This document shows positions 1 through 11,747 of a stretch of DNA of 64,000 nt, in pieces. Made by a program: the position numbers and the translations under genes. Every line of letters begins with the position of its first letter. Position 1 is the stretch's first letter. The notes under the pieces are model-generated. The model was not told the origin of the DNA. It searched no databases and saw only the letters and a program-made list of their open reading frames with translations. Origin of the DNA: Tomocerus qinae (Eukaryota > Arthropoda > Collembola > Entomobryomorpha > Tomoceridae); NCBI GenBank assembly GCA_020055645.1, contig CM034546.1:63054001-63118000 (forward strand), read 5' to 3'.

Positions 1-181
1 GTTCTTTTACCAACTTTTTAATGTCATTCCAGATATTAAGAACAGAAAAAACTATTTTTGTGGTTCAAACAAAATTGAACTAAATTAGGATAGTAGAGCA
101 GATTCCTAAACGCTCGATTACAAATTTTAAAGGCCCCTGACTCCTGACAATATTTTATAGAAGTCACCTAGTATTAACGTT
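1..181. other. Left edge, noncoding
   Basis: AT-rich sequence downstream of the receptor reading frame that ends at 182. I see no gene or repeat here. Confidence 0.5.
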
Positions 182-2370
182 TTAGCTTTGCTGATGCCGA
201 AAATCTTGAGCCGCAGATAGGCGCCGAAGTCTGACAACGAAAATACGAGAGTATTCAGCTGTTTTCTTTCGGCAAAAAATGTATTTGCGAATCAAAGGAA
301 CTATAAAACTTTTAAACAAGGTTTTGACTGTTGTTGACAGTAGTTTAAAAAAGTATTTGAAATTTTCTAATATAAAAACTAAAATTGGGACAGCTATACA
401 TATAAAATAAACTATTGCAACGGTCGTAATGTTTGAATCAAGTCCAATAGATTTTATTCTCGCCGAATTTTTCGATAGTATTCCTCCTTTATCTATAATC
501 CATTGTTTATTTATGAAATATTCCCAAACAGGTATCATTCCTGACTGAAGTATAAAGTACATTCTGTTTTTCAATATAGTGGAGAAATACTCAGCACGAA
601 GAGCCAGATACTCCACCTGGGGATTACTGTTTTCAGTTCCCTTATAGTAAAATGCATTTGCATCAGAAAAGAGTGGCGTCTTGGCAGTTTTGACGTAAAA
701 TCTGTCGAGACGGGAGACTTTGTCAAGAAAAGCAACCTTTCCACATGTGGCGATTTCTGATGACAAGTTAGTTTTATAGTTATAATGGAGTTGATTTGAC
801 GATGCACCGATGATGAAATCAATGTTTGCAAGATTTATACTTGCAAAGCCACCAATTTTCTGTAAATCTTTGAATTTTTCCAATTTGCTGACTGGTTTAA
901 TTGTCAGATAATTTGTAATTAGTCCTTTGTATCCATTTGTGACAACGATTCCCATCATAATAAATGTGCAGATAAAAATGTTAAAGGCTCGAGATTTATT
1001 CAATTTTGCTAGTACATTGTACGATATTTCCAGTAAATATGCATATAGTAGTAACACAGACATTGTGTAGTCATAAAGTCATAATATTTGACATAATGCA
1101 TAAGAAAGCACAACCAAAGACAAATAAGCGCCGCACAAACGACAATGGTCCACCACAAATCACTTTCAAATGGACGGAGGAAAACATAAAATGACAATTC
1201 CTCCGAATATCCGTGACATGTAATAAAATTCACCCCTTCCTCCTTCACAGGGGAGAAATCATAAATTGCGGATGGCCATATCACTTGTTCGTACCAAGAT
1301 AATCCCAATGTATGATAGTATCCATGATCCATTGACATTTGTAGATAAGATTGTTCACGAAAGATTGTGTTGTTAAATATCGAAACCAGTATAGATGCCA
1401 CAATTAATGGGACTGAATAGCTCCGGTTAATTTTCTTGAATAATTCGGTTTGCAGAGGTTTTTCTCCAGAAATATGATGCAAATGAATCAAAATTGGTGT
1501 ATGAAATTGTGAATAAAAATTTAGTTTCATTTTTGTCTCGACTTGAAAATCGACAGCACTTTCGTAGTTTAGATCTACTATTATTTGACTGTGACCTACG
1601 CCCTCAGAGCCTAGGACATCAATATTGTTAGTCAAATTACGATAAATCCCCTTGATATTATAATGATTTGGATTTTCTTTAGAAAAAGAATATATATACG
1701 AATTTTCAGGATAATTTTGAAGAGCAACAAAGCTAGTCTGCGCTTGGGATATATTATACGTGAAGTTGTATTTCTCAGACGCAGTTACTTCAAAATAGTA
1801 GAGGAATGTTCTGTCACAACGTCTGAAACCATATACTCTTTCTTCAAGTTGTTTATTAATATCTGAATGTCGTCCAATGTCAATGTCTGTATAAGCAGAT
1901 TTGACAAATGCAGCTGCCAAAAACTGATATACGTTTGAATACAACTGATATTGATTTTCAGAGAACATAAGAAAATATGATATGCAATTTAAATATTTGT
2001 GGGAAATGCCAATTGTAGACACATTTTTATAAAATATGTACGAAAATAAGCCATATAGCGGCAGTGAACAAGAATAAAGAATTGGCAAATCGTAAAATAT
2101 TCCTGAGTGCAATTCCAACTCCTTGGAATAAAAGTCAGGAAGTTTAATTGTGGAAGCTCTAACTAGTACAAATGGTTGTTCTACAAATTGAAGTTTTACA
2201 CTTTCACCGTCGACTGTATCATACAAAAATATGTTCTGCCTACAGTTTTTGTGTACGGAATTTGTTAATTTTGACAAAAAGCGGTCAGATTGTTTTTGAC
2301 TGTTCGAAAAGTGAACTAGGATAAAACGCAGCACTAATAAATAAAAATAATTACACTTGCTGTTTCCCAT
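182..2370 (-). pseudogene. Ionotropic-receptor-like gene with one frameshift
   Basis: Two overlapping minus-strand reading frames (2370 to 1009, 1063 to 182) together make one receptor. The first starts with a hydrophobic signal sequence (ATG at 2370) and holds a large extracellular region and a first membrane segment (about residues 410-433, beginning LWWTIVVCAALICLW). The second carries a pore-like segment, a third membrane segment followed by TNGYKG, a ligand-lobe region and a last membrane segment near its residues 212-232. That order is the ionotropic glutamate receptor/IR layout. The gene at 6333-9454 aligns across the break (LEISY versus LEVSY; TNGYKG in both), so the two frames belong together. 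No AG acceptor lies between the frames, so an intron is unlikely. This is either a pseudogene or a one-base sequence error. Ligand unknown. The divergent M3 makes the IR assignment structural rather than motif-based. Confidence 0.72.
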
Positions 2371-3136
2371 ACTATGTATATTGTTGCAATAATGGAATTA
2401 CATTCGACAAAAATTGATATTTAATTATTTTTGTATTTTGTATTGTAGGGAAATTGTATAGTATTTAATTGATTTCTACATTCATCGTCAAATTATTTGT
2501 AATTGTAGCGCAATTCCCTATCGGTTCCTTTATATAGTTTTCGTTTTCATTTCCTACAAAGCCTAAGTTGATAAGGAAGCTGATATTTTATTTCCTGTAA
2601 GTCATATCCTTAAAACTGGTTCATATTCTTCATATTCTTGACTTACTATCTTTCCAGGAACTCAAATAATATACTGTTTTAGCTGCTTCTTTTACTTCCG
2701 TGTTACTTTATGGCTTAGTAATAAAACAGACTTGGCAGATTTGCATAATATACATTTACATGGGGGGTCATTTAAAGAAAGTTATTTAATTTACAGACCA
2801 TGCGTAATCAGAAAATGTGATTTAGAGCATTTGCAACTAATAACTTTAAGTTATATATTAATTTGATGAATACTATAATGTTAATGCTTTTAATGCATTT
2901 AATGTTAATGAATCCCTGGTGAATTTATCACAAAATAGTTTTTAGCATTGTTTTATTCAATTAAAAAAATGTGGTAGTAAGTGTATTTTTGCGTGCATAC
3001 ACATTTCTGAAATCTTAACAGGTATTTATATGTGATTAGCGAATTAAAATCACCAAAAATAAATGTAAACTAAAAGTGAAAGAATTAATTTTCGGAATGT
3101 ACTGAGGTTGTAGTTTTTGGGAATTTTAATTGGCAC
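2371..3136. other. Intergenic, no gene seen
   Basis: AT-rich spacer between the broken receptor gene and the 3' end of the BTB-less gene. Short repeats of the kind AATGTTAATG occur near 2878-2915. No BTB-like exon was found here on the minus strand, although one would be expected if the neighbouring gene were complete. Confidence 0.5.
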
Positions 3137-4369
3137 TTAGATATACTTATTTGAAACCAGATTTGACGGGTCCTTTGCCATTATAGGACTTTCAGTAACA
3201 TTTTTAGTCAGTTCCTTATTGTACCCTGCAAACAAACAATTGTAAGTAAAAATATCAACGAATCAATTGCTCTTATAAATAGTGATCAATATAAGTAACA
3301 TATTAATTTGTTTTCTGTTATAGATAGGCCTACGCCCAGGCATAATATTATGTATCCAGTACATTGTTCCTAGGGGTGCTAACTTTTGATTGGTGCATGT
3401 ATTCTAGAAAAATTATGATATTTTTTGTCATGACCTACTCTTACAAAGGCTATGATTATAGGCGACAAAAAATTGATATTATTGGTATGTTAAGAATTAT
3501 AAATGAACTTACACCGAAGATAGGAAATCTCAATTTCGAATGTAATTTGATAAATGTCCTTTTTATGAGCAATTATGTATTCAGTTATTGTTTTGGGGAA
3601 GTTTGTATCGGCTTTGATCAAAGAATTGATCATGGGGTATACGAATGAAAGGCATCCATGAAACGGGTACAATGTTTCGTCTGGTTTTCTTCCAAATTTA
3701 TTAGCCAAATCTTCATGTTTACGTCTTGCTGCTCCTTGCACTTCATCAAATCCTATTTAGATTTATTATACAAAAATAAAATTATTTTCGGGTTATAAAC
3801 TTAAAATTCACAATTTCTTAGTTTATGTCGCCACGTTATAACTTACGATAACGCATCGGTGTTGATGCTCCATTTTCAAATGAGGCAAACATTTTTACAT
3901 CTAAAATTCTGTAATTTATTTCTCCGTCACTTTGTTCTTTTTTGGTCCAAAAGAACGCAGAACATTTTCCCGTATTGTAAACCACAAAACTCCTGTAACA
4001 AAAACAAAAATATTATAGTACGCAAGTTGTAAGACTTGATGTGATCTACAAGTCATTCATAAATGTTGCAGTCATAATCATCAATAAGGCGATATAGTTA
4101 TCAATACTCACACGGGCGTCGATTCCAAAATTCCTTCTCCAAATTGAAATCGTTCATTTATAACGGCACTAGAAGGCTCTTTGAAACGGGCACAGACTTG
4201 ATCAAAATTTTCTCCATTAAATTTTATTTGATGATGATACGTCGTAGAGAGTTCTTTATACAGACGAAACTGAAAGAAGAAATTGTAACTGAAGAAAAAG
4301 CTTATCTAAAGCTTATTACATAAAATTTATTTCAATTAAACTTACGCTTGGGTCTAATGGAATATCCAT
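3137..4369 (-). CDS. BTB-gene paralogue lacking the BTB domain (5 exons)
   Basis: Phase-matched exons on the minus strand: 4346-4369, 4112-4269, 3847-3992, 3513-3752, 3137-3225 (about 218 aa from the ATG at 4369, which may not be the true start). The encoded protein aligns exon by exon, with identical intron phases, to the gene at 45.7-47.6 kb: MDIPLDPS versus MDIFVDTK, KFNGENFDQV versus SFAGKNLEEV, and FEIEIS in both. The last exon ends in TAA just after SNKYI, where the paralogue reads SNKFTDFI and enters its BTB fold. So the N-terminal region of unknown fold is kept and the BTB domain is missing. A donor-like GTATAT overlaps the end, but no BTB exon is visible downstream. It is either a truncated gene or a decaying duplicate. 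Confidence 0.6.
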
Positions 4370-5499
4370 TGAGAAAGTATTTACAATTGGCTTTTCCAAA
4401 AACGACAATAAAAATGTAAATTACTGAAATGATGTTCCTTTCATTTAATTAAACGTGCAAGTTCTTAGTAAGTTACTACTAACAAAATGTTTAAAAGACT
4501 GAAGAGATAAAATACAAGTAGTCCTACTTGTATTATGTTTTTACATCGACTGCAATCCATTGAATGGCATTACGAGTTTAGTTCCGAAAGAAATGTAAAA
4601 CTGGCAAACAAAGAAAAGTGAACATCAACGTATAATGGAATAAGATACCTAAAATAGATACCTTATTCTTCCCAACCACCTTATTAGTTAAGTGATAGGC
4701 AATTGAAATTCTTGATAAGCGCAACCAGGACATGATTTAAGGTCACGGGATCCGTGTAGTGCTTGAAAACGCTATAGGTACGATATCTAAGATCATTACA
4801 GTTATAATTTAACGATATCGTAACGTCCATTTAAGTCATCCAACCGTTTACCCTCCTAGATACTTACTTATTCAAAATTTGAGATTAACATGTCATAATA
4901 GGATATCATTTAGGTCATCAGGTCTAGGGACACTTTGTTTTGGGTAGGTACATGCGATATGCATATACGAATATTTGAGTTGTAATAATATTTATGGCCC
5001 CTAAAATACAATATCCAAGTCCTGGCTTGTGATTGTGATTATCACCAACCTGATTACAATTCCACACCCGTCCCCCCGTGTTCAATACTAAATGTAATTT
5101 GTCGACCTTTCTCTTTTTAAGTACATAATAATATTATGTCCTTAAATAGTATAGGTAATAGCAATTGTAATCGTTACCAGTTGTACTCAACTCAATAGAT
5201 GATAAGTATAATACCCTATATTGTATTATAATTCCTACTACACATTTATACCTACCTGCACACAATAATATACAGGAAAGCATAAATATAAGGCTACTTC
5301 AAATTTACTTTTAAACATTCAACCAAGAAATTCAAAGAACCGTTTGTCGTAATTTAGCATATGTACTTAAATGTTCTATTTCTCGAGTTTATAATACATA
5401 TTATATCTGGCCTAGGAAGACACTGTATCTGTATAATATTATGAAAGACATATTTAAATGAACTACGAAAAATTTAAGCTTTCACAACGGCTTATTTTC
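4370..5499. other. Intergenic, no gene seen
   Basis: AT-rich spacer upstream of the BTB-less gene. No convincing reading frame, RNA gene or repeat was found. Missing 5' exons of the gene at 3137-4369 could lie here, but I could not place them. Confidence 0.4.
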
Positions 5500-5911
5500 C
5501 TATGGAGCCTGTATCGTTTCCTGAGTAGTTGTTAATCCCATAGTTCTGTGTATATCCATATTTAAAAACTTCCCAGAATCGGTCACGGCAGTAACAGGCA
5601 ATATTTTTGCAAAGTTTGGTTGAATTCTGCTAATGTATTTAAGAGTCCAGTACAAGTCTATATACTCTAATTCGTTTCTTGGGGCGAACTGAAAAGGAAC
5701 CAACATATCAAAAACATAAATACTTTAATTTTATGCTTTTGTTCTGCATGTAGATATCCCTCTTGAACATAATAGGACTTAGTTTTGTTGTTACTAACTT
5801 ATGCCAGATATGTAAAGAATAATGTAAAGAATATTTCTCTGATCTATTCACCCTCTCCAAATTGTTCGCTGTTATATAGGCATCATAGTCCATAGTGTTT
5901 GGCATCTTCAT
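5500..5911 (-). CDS. Small hypothetical two-exon protein
   Basis: Two open exons, 5795-5911 and 5500-5688, join in phase 0 across a 106-base intron with donor GTAACA and an acceptor after a CCTTTTC tract. The product is about 101 aa. The ATG at 5911 is the first in frame; the frame stays open a few codons upstream but without an ATG. No signal peptide, membrane segment or recognisable domain is present. It lies on the same strand as the BTB-less gene about 1.1 kb downstream and could instead be 5' exons of a longer gene. Function unknown. Confidence 0.35.
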
Positions 5912-6332
5912 GGGTTCCAAAGTAACTCCACAAAAACAATACTGATTTATATAGGGTTATGGAAAGATATAAGTTATCATGTTATGTTATATTAACTGAG
6001 CACTTAGCTTATAAGTTCAGCATTTGCAGTCCAATATCCCCAAACCTCTCCAAGAAGAAGTTAATATTGTAATAATAAGATTATCAAGAAATTGTATCAA
6101 TAGGTTTAAATTAATATCAAAACTTTAAAACAATGAAAATCTGTTCACCGAATTACGTAATTGGAACAATAGGTTAGATAAAAACTTTGTCAGGAAAATA
6201 TAATTAAAATTGAAATACAATTTAATTACTTTGAAGATTTCTATAATCACAGAAATTGTAAAGATTACTGATTAAACATTACAATTAGCTGCTGTTTATT
6301 ACATAATATATTCAACATTTAATATTATAAAG
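5912..6332. promoter_or_regulatory. Spacer between divergent genes
   Basis: 421 bases of AT-rich DNA between the minus-strand small gene and the plus-strand receptor. It must hold upstream control sequence for at least the receptor, but I recognise no specific promoter element. Confidence 0.3.
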
Positions 6333-9300
6333 ATGAAAATGAATCATCTTTTGATGCTGACAAATTACTTCATAGTTTCGTGTTTCACCTGGGAATTGAA
6401 AGACGTTGCAAATTTTGAAAAGGATTGTTATGTCAATCTCTTATTTCAAGAAAATTCCTTCTCGCAATCTCGGGACACTTCAATGAATAATCAATTGCAA
6501 GAAATCGATATTCCTTATGCATTTTCAAATCTGAAAGTCAACAGAAAAGTTTATTTCAATCAGTTTTGCCCATTTTTTAAAATTTTAAGCTACGGTTTTC
6601 CACCTTGTATATCTTATTTCAACAAATTAAACTTAAACATTTCCTCCCCACGGCCAATTAGCCGTTTTGTTTGTGTGACCCACATTTTAGTCAATTTCCA
6701 TACTACAGATATTCATGAACTGATGCAAATTAATTACATCAGTGAAACTTTGTATAAAGTAGGAGAATTTAATCGTCAAATTGAGGCGGATTGGTTAAAC
6801 TGGTACAATTTTGAGGAACATTCTTCTATTTACGTTTTCGTTGAAAATAATCTTTTAGAGTTAGCCAAGTCAGGTCACAATATCTTTAATATTGATACTA
6901 ATACGCAAATAGATGTTGGAAGTGAGTATTTCGTAAACCATCTGTACAGTCACACAGAATTTTATCGTTTATTCTACCGTAAATCGTGGTTTATATTATC
7001 ATTGGATGGGGATGATTCTTTCGTATATTTCATTGGTGTACAGTACAAATATACTCCATTTGTTTTTAGTTCTGACGAATATACATATACAATGATCCCA
7101 ATGTGCCTAAGAGACAATTGCTTCAGTCAACGGCTACGGCAATTGGCTCTAAGAAATTTCATCAAAAAAAGCAATATTCCAAAATCAACAGGATTAAGAA
7201 TTAATGACGGTGATTCATGGGATAGAAAATACAGTAAGCATTACTGTGGACGACCAATTCAAAAAATTTCATTTACAAATCATTATTCGCATGAAGAATT
7301 TGGACCCTCTCTGCCAATTTCTTCAATGATTTTCCAACAATTTTCGAATTTTACAATATCAATTGGTAAATATTGTCAGAGTCTGAAAAGAGGTTATCAC
7401 TTAGAATTTGACTTCCAACAAGAGTCGGATTGGGAATATTCTGGACCTCCCTATATAGCAATTCCGATAATGGAAGATTCAATTAATTTTATTTCCTGTG
7501 TCGTTTTGGAGGATGAGAGTCTCTCTTTTTATGGATACCTTAAGCCATTTCAACTTTATGCATGGATAGGCTTCCTGATTTCGGTTATTATTGTAGCAGC
7601 TTTCGTTCACGGAATTATAGCAATTTACAAAAATGATAACAGTATGCCTTTTATTTTGATTATCTGGGCCTATGTGTTGGAAGTCAGCTATCCACTCTCA
7701 ACTCAGGCCAACAAGACAGCTTGGATTAAACTGGTATTCGGACCGTTGTTGCTCATGTTCATTGTACTCACAAATGGGTACAAAGGTATTGTGATTTCAG
7801 ATTTAGTGGAACCACGTCCAGTGAAACGAATTGAGTCTATGGAACATTTGGCTAACTTAACAGATATTACTGCTCTTGGTGAAGTACATGGTAACAGTGA
7901 ATTCAATCCTTTCTACGATCCTATGAAAGAGTATACTAATAGTATCACTAAAGATGTTTTCAAAGGTAAGTTTTCAACTTCAATGTAAATTGGTCAATGT
8001 TATAGTTAGTCATTTGGGTACGCAATCAACCCTTCCTATTAAAATTAAAGGAACTAATCATTGGTCCAGATACCGTAATAATCGAATTAATACCTCGGGG
8101 GAATTATAATTTCATGGCCACTTTTTGTGCAAGAAAAATCGATGTAGTTCCCCGGATGGGGAATTATTTCGAAACGGGGAATTATAGTTTCAATGTCAAT
8201 ATTTATCAATGCATTATTTTTAAAAAAATTAAAGTTTTATTAAAATGTAATTAATTTTCTTCGTCAGAAGAGAGTAATGCGTCCATAGGTTCCGTGAGAT
8301 GTACATTCATATCATCATCATCCGAGGGCAGCAAAATGTCAATCAATGGCTGTTCCATTTGTGAAAATTGATTGCACTGCTTTAACCTTTCCAGTCCTTC
8401 ACTGCAATCTTTGCCTGGTTTAAAGTTTAAATGCCAATGTTCTTGCTTCCTTTCTCTTTTAGTACACATGTATTTACTGTAAGTGCACACGTACCAAATG
8501 CCCTCAACTTTGACCGGGGAATTGTTTCGAAATGGGAATTATAGTTTCAAAAGCTGACATTACGGGGGAAATCGATATAGTTCTCCGGTAGGGGAACTAT
8601 TTCTATGTGGGGAATTATATCGATTATTACGGTAGACCAATTTACATTTCCCTGATTGTTGTTAGCAATTAAAGATTGTTGTTTTGTTGTTTTCAATTTT
8701 AGGATTTGAAAATATGGATATTTTTAAACTTGCCGGACTTGGTGACGGTACAGACGATCTAAAATATAAATTCAAGTTGGAACATTTTTTAGATTCAATA
8801 CTTTCCAAGAACAAGACTATCAGTTTAAATATGTTAAGTTTTATTAATAAAACTAAAAACAAATTTCGATATCCTCCAGGATTCACAAGACCTCAAAAAT
8901 TGATATCCCAGTGCAATGACTCTGTATTTATTGTCAGAAGTTCTCGCCTGCATCGAACTCTTGATGATAAACACTGGAATCCCCTGAAAGGAGGAGTTCA
9001 GCCAGTTAAAAAACTATATCAAGGAAATGATGAAAATACCATGTTGTCGCTTTCTTTTCATACATCTTTTAGAAATGTGTTAATTCCTATGTTCACTACA
9101 TTTCTGAGGGAAAACTTGCGTTCTGTAATTCATTCAGGTCTTTACCAAAAATGGTTAGATCAATTCAAAGAGCGTAATTATACGAGATGCTTAAGGTGCT
9201 GGGACAGAATTCCACCTCGAGCATTAACATTTTATAACTCGAATATAGGCACAATATTTTACATTGCTTCAAGCATTGCCTCGACTTTTGTTGTTGCATT

Positions 9301-9454
9301 TCTTTGGGACATTCGAAAGATTTTAAAAAACGCAATGATAATGTTTTATCACAAGAGTGTCAAAACTCTAGCATGGGTTGCCATATTTACTTCGAAACCC
9401 CGAATGTTGTTCGAAGAGACAGTAATCCAGTTTCGCAATCGTTTTCATAGGTAG
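6333..9454 (+). CDS. Ionotropic-receptor-like membrane receptor, two exons
   Basis: Exons 6333-7965 and 8703-9454 join in phase 1 (GGT split as G+GA after splicing) across a 737-base intron, giving 794 aa. The donor is AAAG/GTAAGT; the acceptor follows TTTTCAATTTTAG. An N-terminal signal sequence (1-20) is followed by a long extracellular region. Then come M1 (about 409-429), a pore-like segment (about 440-453), M3 ending TNGYKG (about 467-488), a second ligand-lobe region in exon 2 and M4 (about 723-747). This is iGluR/IR topology, but the canonical M3 motif is replaced. The closest relative here is the frameshifted gene at 182-2370, on the opposite strand and intronless. A polyadenylation-like AATAAA lies near 9505. 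A transposon relic sits inside the intron. Probably a chemosensory-type receptor; ligand not predictable. Confidence 0.8.
8073..8632. mobile_element. Tc1/pogo-like nonautonomous DNA element in an intron
   Basis: Terminal inverted repeats CCGTAATAATCG (8073-8084) and CGATTATTACGG (8621-8632) are flanked on both sides by TA, giving a 560-bp element with a TA target duplication. That is the signature of the Tc1/mariner/pogo group. GGGGAATTAT-type subterminal motifs recur in both orientations. A 79-codon minus-strand frame (8251-8490) ends in an acidic tail (SDDDD, SSDEEN), which could be a transposase remnant, but no DDE motif is visible. It lies entirely within the receptor intron. Confidence 0.75.
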
Positions 9455-11747
9455 CGTCTTTTATTATGTTAAAAGTTAATAACAAAATTCACAATCTTAA
9501 GTATAATAAAGCTTCGGATTGTGAGTGACTCATAGAAATTAATTATACTCTACTCCTTCCTGTTCAAACTTTTGATTTGGAATATTTCCTGATATCTCTA
9601 AATAATAATACAATAATAAAATTTAAAGTTATAAATGCCTAAGCACATGGAAATAGTGATAGGGAGACATGGCATCTACTACAAAACTAACTAGTATTAA
9701 TTAATCACCTATATTTAAATAACAACGATTGTAAATACATTGATAATACAGTGACAAAGTTTATAACATGGATTAATTTTAATTAATTACTAAATAATTA
9801 ATTAATGAAATTGTAATACAATGATAATATCATTTTACTATGCTTTATGATGGCATTTCCTGCAAGAGATGCTTTCAATACAATAAAGAGAATGCAAATA
9901 TTTATAAAGTCATAATATTGGATTCTAATGGAACTTTCGGATAGAATGCCTTGGGCTGCACGTGTGTGAGTAGGAATGTTATGTGTAAAATGAAATGATT
10001 ATAAATGTTGCAGAAACAACCAATAAATTCACTACTACTACTACCCTCATATACGAAATATTATTTTATACAAGCTATCCGTGATCCACCAGAATCATCA
10101 CATCCTCTCAAGTCGTGCCTGGCTGTACTACGTATATTATATTACAGCATGTAGTTAAGTGTGGATAGAAAAAAATAGAGAGTGATGGGAAAAAGCGGTT
10201 CATGGTCGTCTTCATTCTTGTTATGCCGAAGGGTAAATACTTGCATGCCTAATCTTGTTTTGGTGTACCTGGCTTTAGAACGGAAACAGGTGATCTGTGG
10301 CATTTCTATTGTAGAGATTGTACTACGCAGTTCATATTATATTTTTATACATCCTTTTCATTTCTGTCTCGATGATGTTGTATCTTTAACTTACGATTGT
10401 TATTAGATTTTCCATTTTCCAGGAATGATTGAAATAAGCAGATCTTGGTCTTGGATTGATAAGGGGTGAAACCTTAAGTCACAAATTCCAACAGTGGTAT
10501 ACCTATTTTGTGTTTTTATTTTCTGTGCCAAATAATATAAAAGAGTTCAAGATTTTTACAATAAAGTGACAGTTTTCTGAGTTTACAAAATTGTATTTTT
10601 TGAGGTAAGTGGTATATCATTTGTATTAAACCTTAGCATAATTAATAATTATAATAATATACTGTGTAGTAATTTAATTCCGGTTTTGCAGATATTACGT
10701 CTATTAGCGTTCGGAAAAGCAAATAAGATGGAATTAATGTCGACTGTAACCTAGAGTTATCTAGAGTTATGTTTTTCAAGGAACTTTTACAAGTAAGAAT
10801 TAAGACTGTCTACTATTGATTAGTAGTTAATGTCATCGTTAATAATTATATTAGGTAATTAAGAGACAAGATACTTGTGTAAATTGTGTATAACTAGCTA
10901 GTTTAATATTGATATTACTTGATCTTCATTTTTATTGAACAAATTATTGTCAACTACAATTTTGCAGTGATATTTTGTACTGTCACAGATTAAGAAAGGT
11001 TCGTGAGTTAGAATTTCCTCCGCGGGACCCATCATGGGAGTTTAAACATAAATATATATTTTTGGCAATTTAGTCTCATTCGGTCTACTTCGGTCTAATC
11101 CAGTCCAATTAAACCTAATTCGGTCCCATTCAGTGCAATTTGGTCCAAGTTATTAAATAGCGGAGCTACTTTATAGGAATGACCAATCTGTCTGTTTGTC
11201 TGTTAGCACGATAACTCAAGAACGGTATGAGATAATCAATTCGAAATTTTTCTGTACGTGATCTAAGGGAAAAGGGAGATTAAGTTCGAAAATGGATAAA
11301 ATCGGTCTCACCCTTTGGCTGTGGGCATGATTCAGAAATTAAAAATTGGTAACTTTAGTTATGGACATTGTAGAACGCAATGAGAGCTCGTTTGAAAGGT
11401 TATTCAGTAGGTCACCTCAAAGTCAAGTCATAGTTGTCAAAAGGTCAAGGCCCATTAGAAAAATACCAAACCATAAAATGGTTTGTTGCTTTGTAGCGGC
11501 TATGATAATTTGGTATGTTACATTATAATGTTAAGCAGACGATATGCCAAATCAGTGGATATGGAAACTTTTTAAATGATCATTTAGAGACTTTTTAAAT
11601 TTACCTCAATGAAGTGATCAAAATTGATTCAATTATTCACTCATTAAATATAATTGCAATTTATATTTATTGCAAGATACAATTTTACATTTTAAATGAC
11701 AATTTATTTCACCATATCGACATAAGCTTTTAATAATTGTATTGTAA
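9455..11747. other. Intergenic with repeat-derived sequence
   Basis: No gene recognised. The stretch contains the first copy of a dispersed duplication (about 10145-10810), a short repeat of the type TTCGGTCTAA between about 11070 and 11150, and around 11170-11400 a sequence (CTGTCTGTTAGCACGATAAC) of a kind often seen in dispersed arthropod repeats. A related but degenerate sequence recurs near 21300. Confidence 0.45.
10145..10810 (+). repeat. Dispersed duplication, copy 1
   Basis: Similar in order and spacing to about 16785-17530. Shared landmarks are GTTCATGGTC, a CAGGAATGA block preceded by a pyrimidine tract, and a block from TTTTGCAGATT through TTCGGAAAAGCAAAT to TTTTACAAGTAAGAATTAA. 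Splice-like AG and GTAAG signals are conserved at the edges of two blocks while no reading frame is conserved. Could be duplicated untranslated exons, a noncoding RNA or an old transposon. Confidence 0.5.

Noticed and set aside
7703..7906. Minus-strand ORF inside the receptor exon
   Set aside because: Antisense shadow of the well-supported coding exon at 6333-7965.
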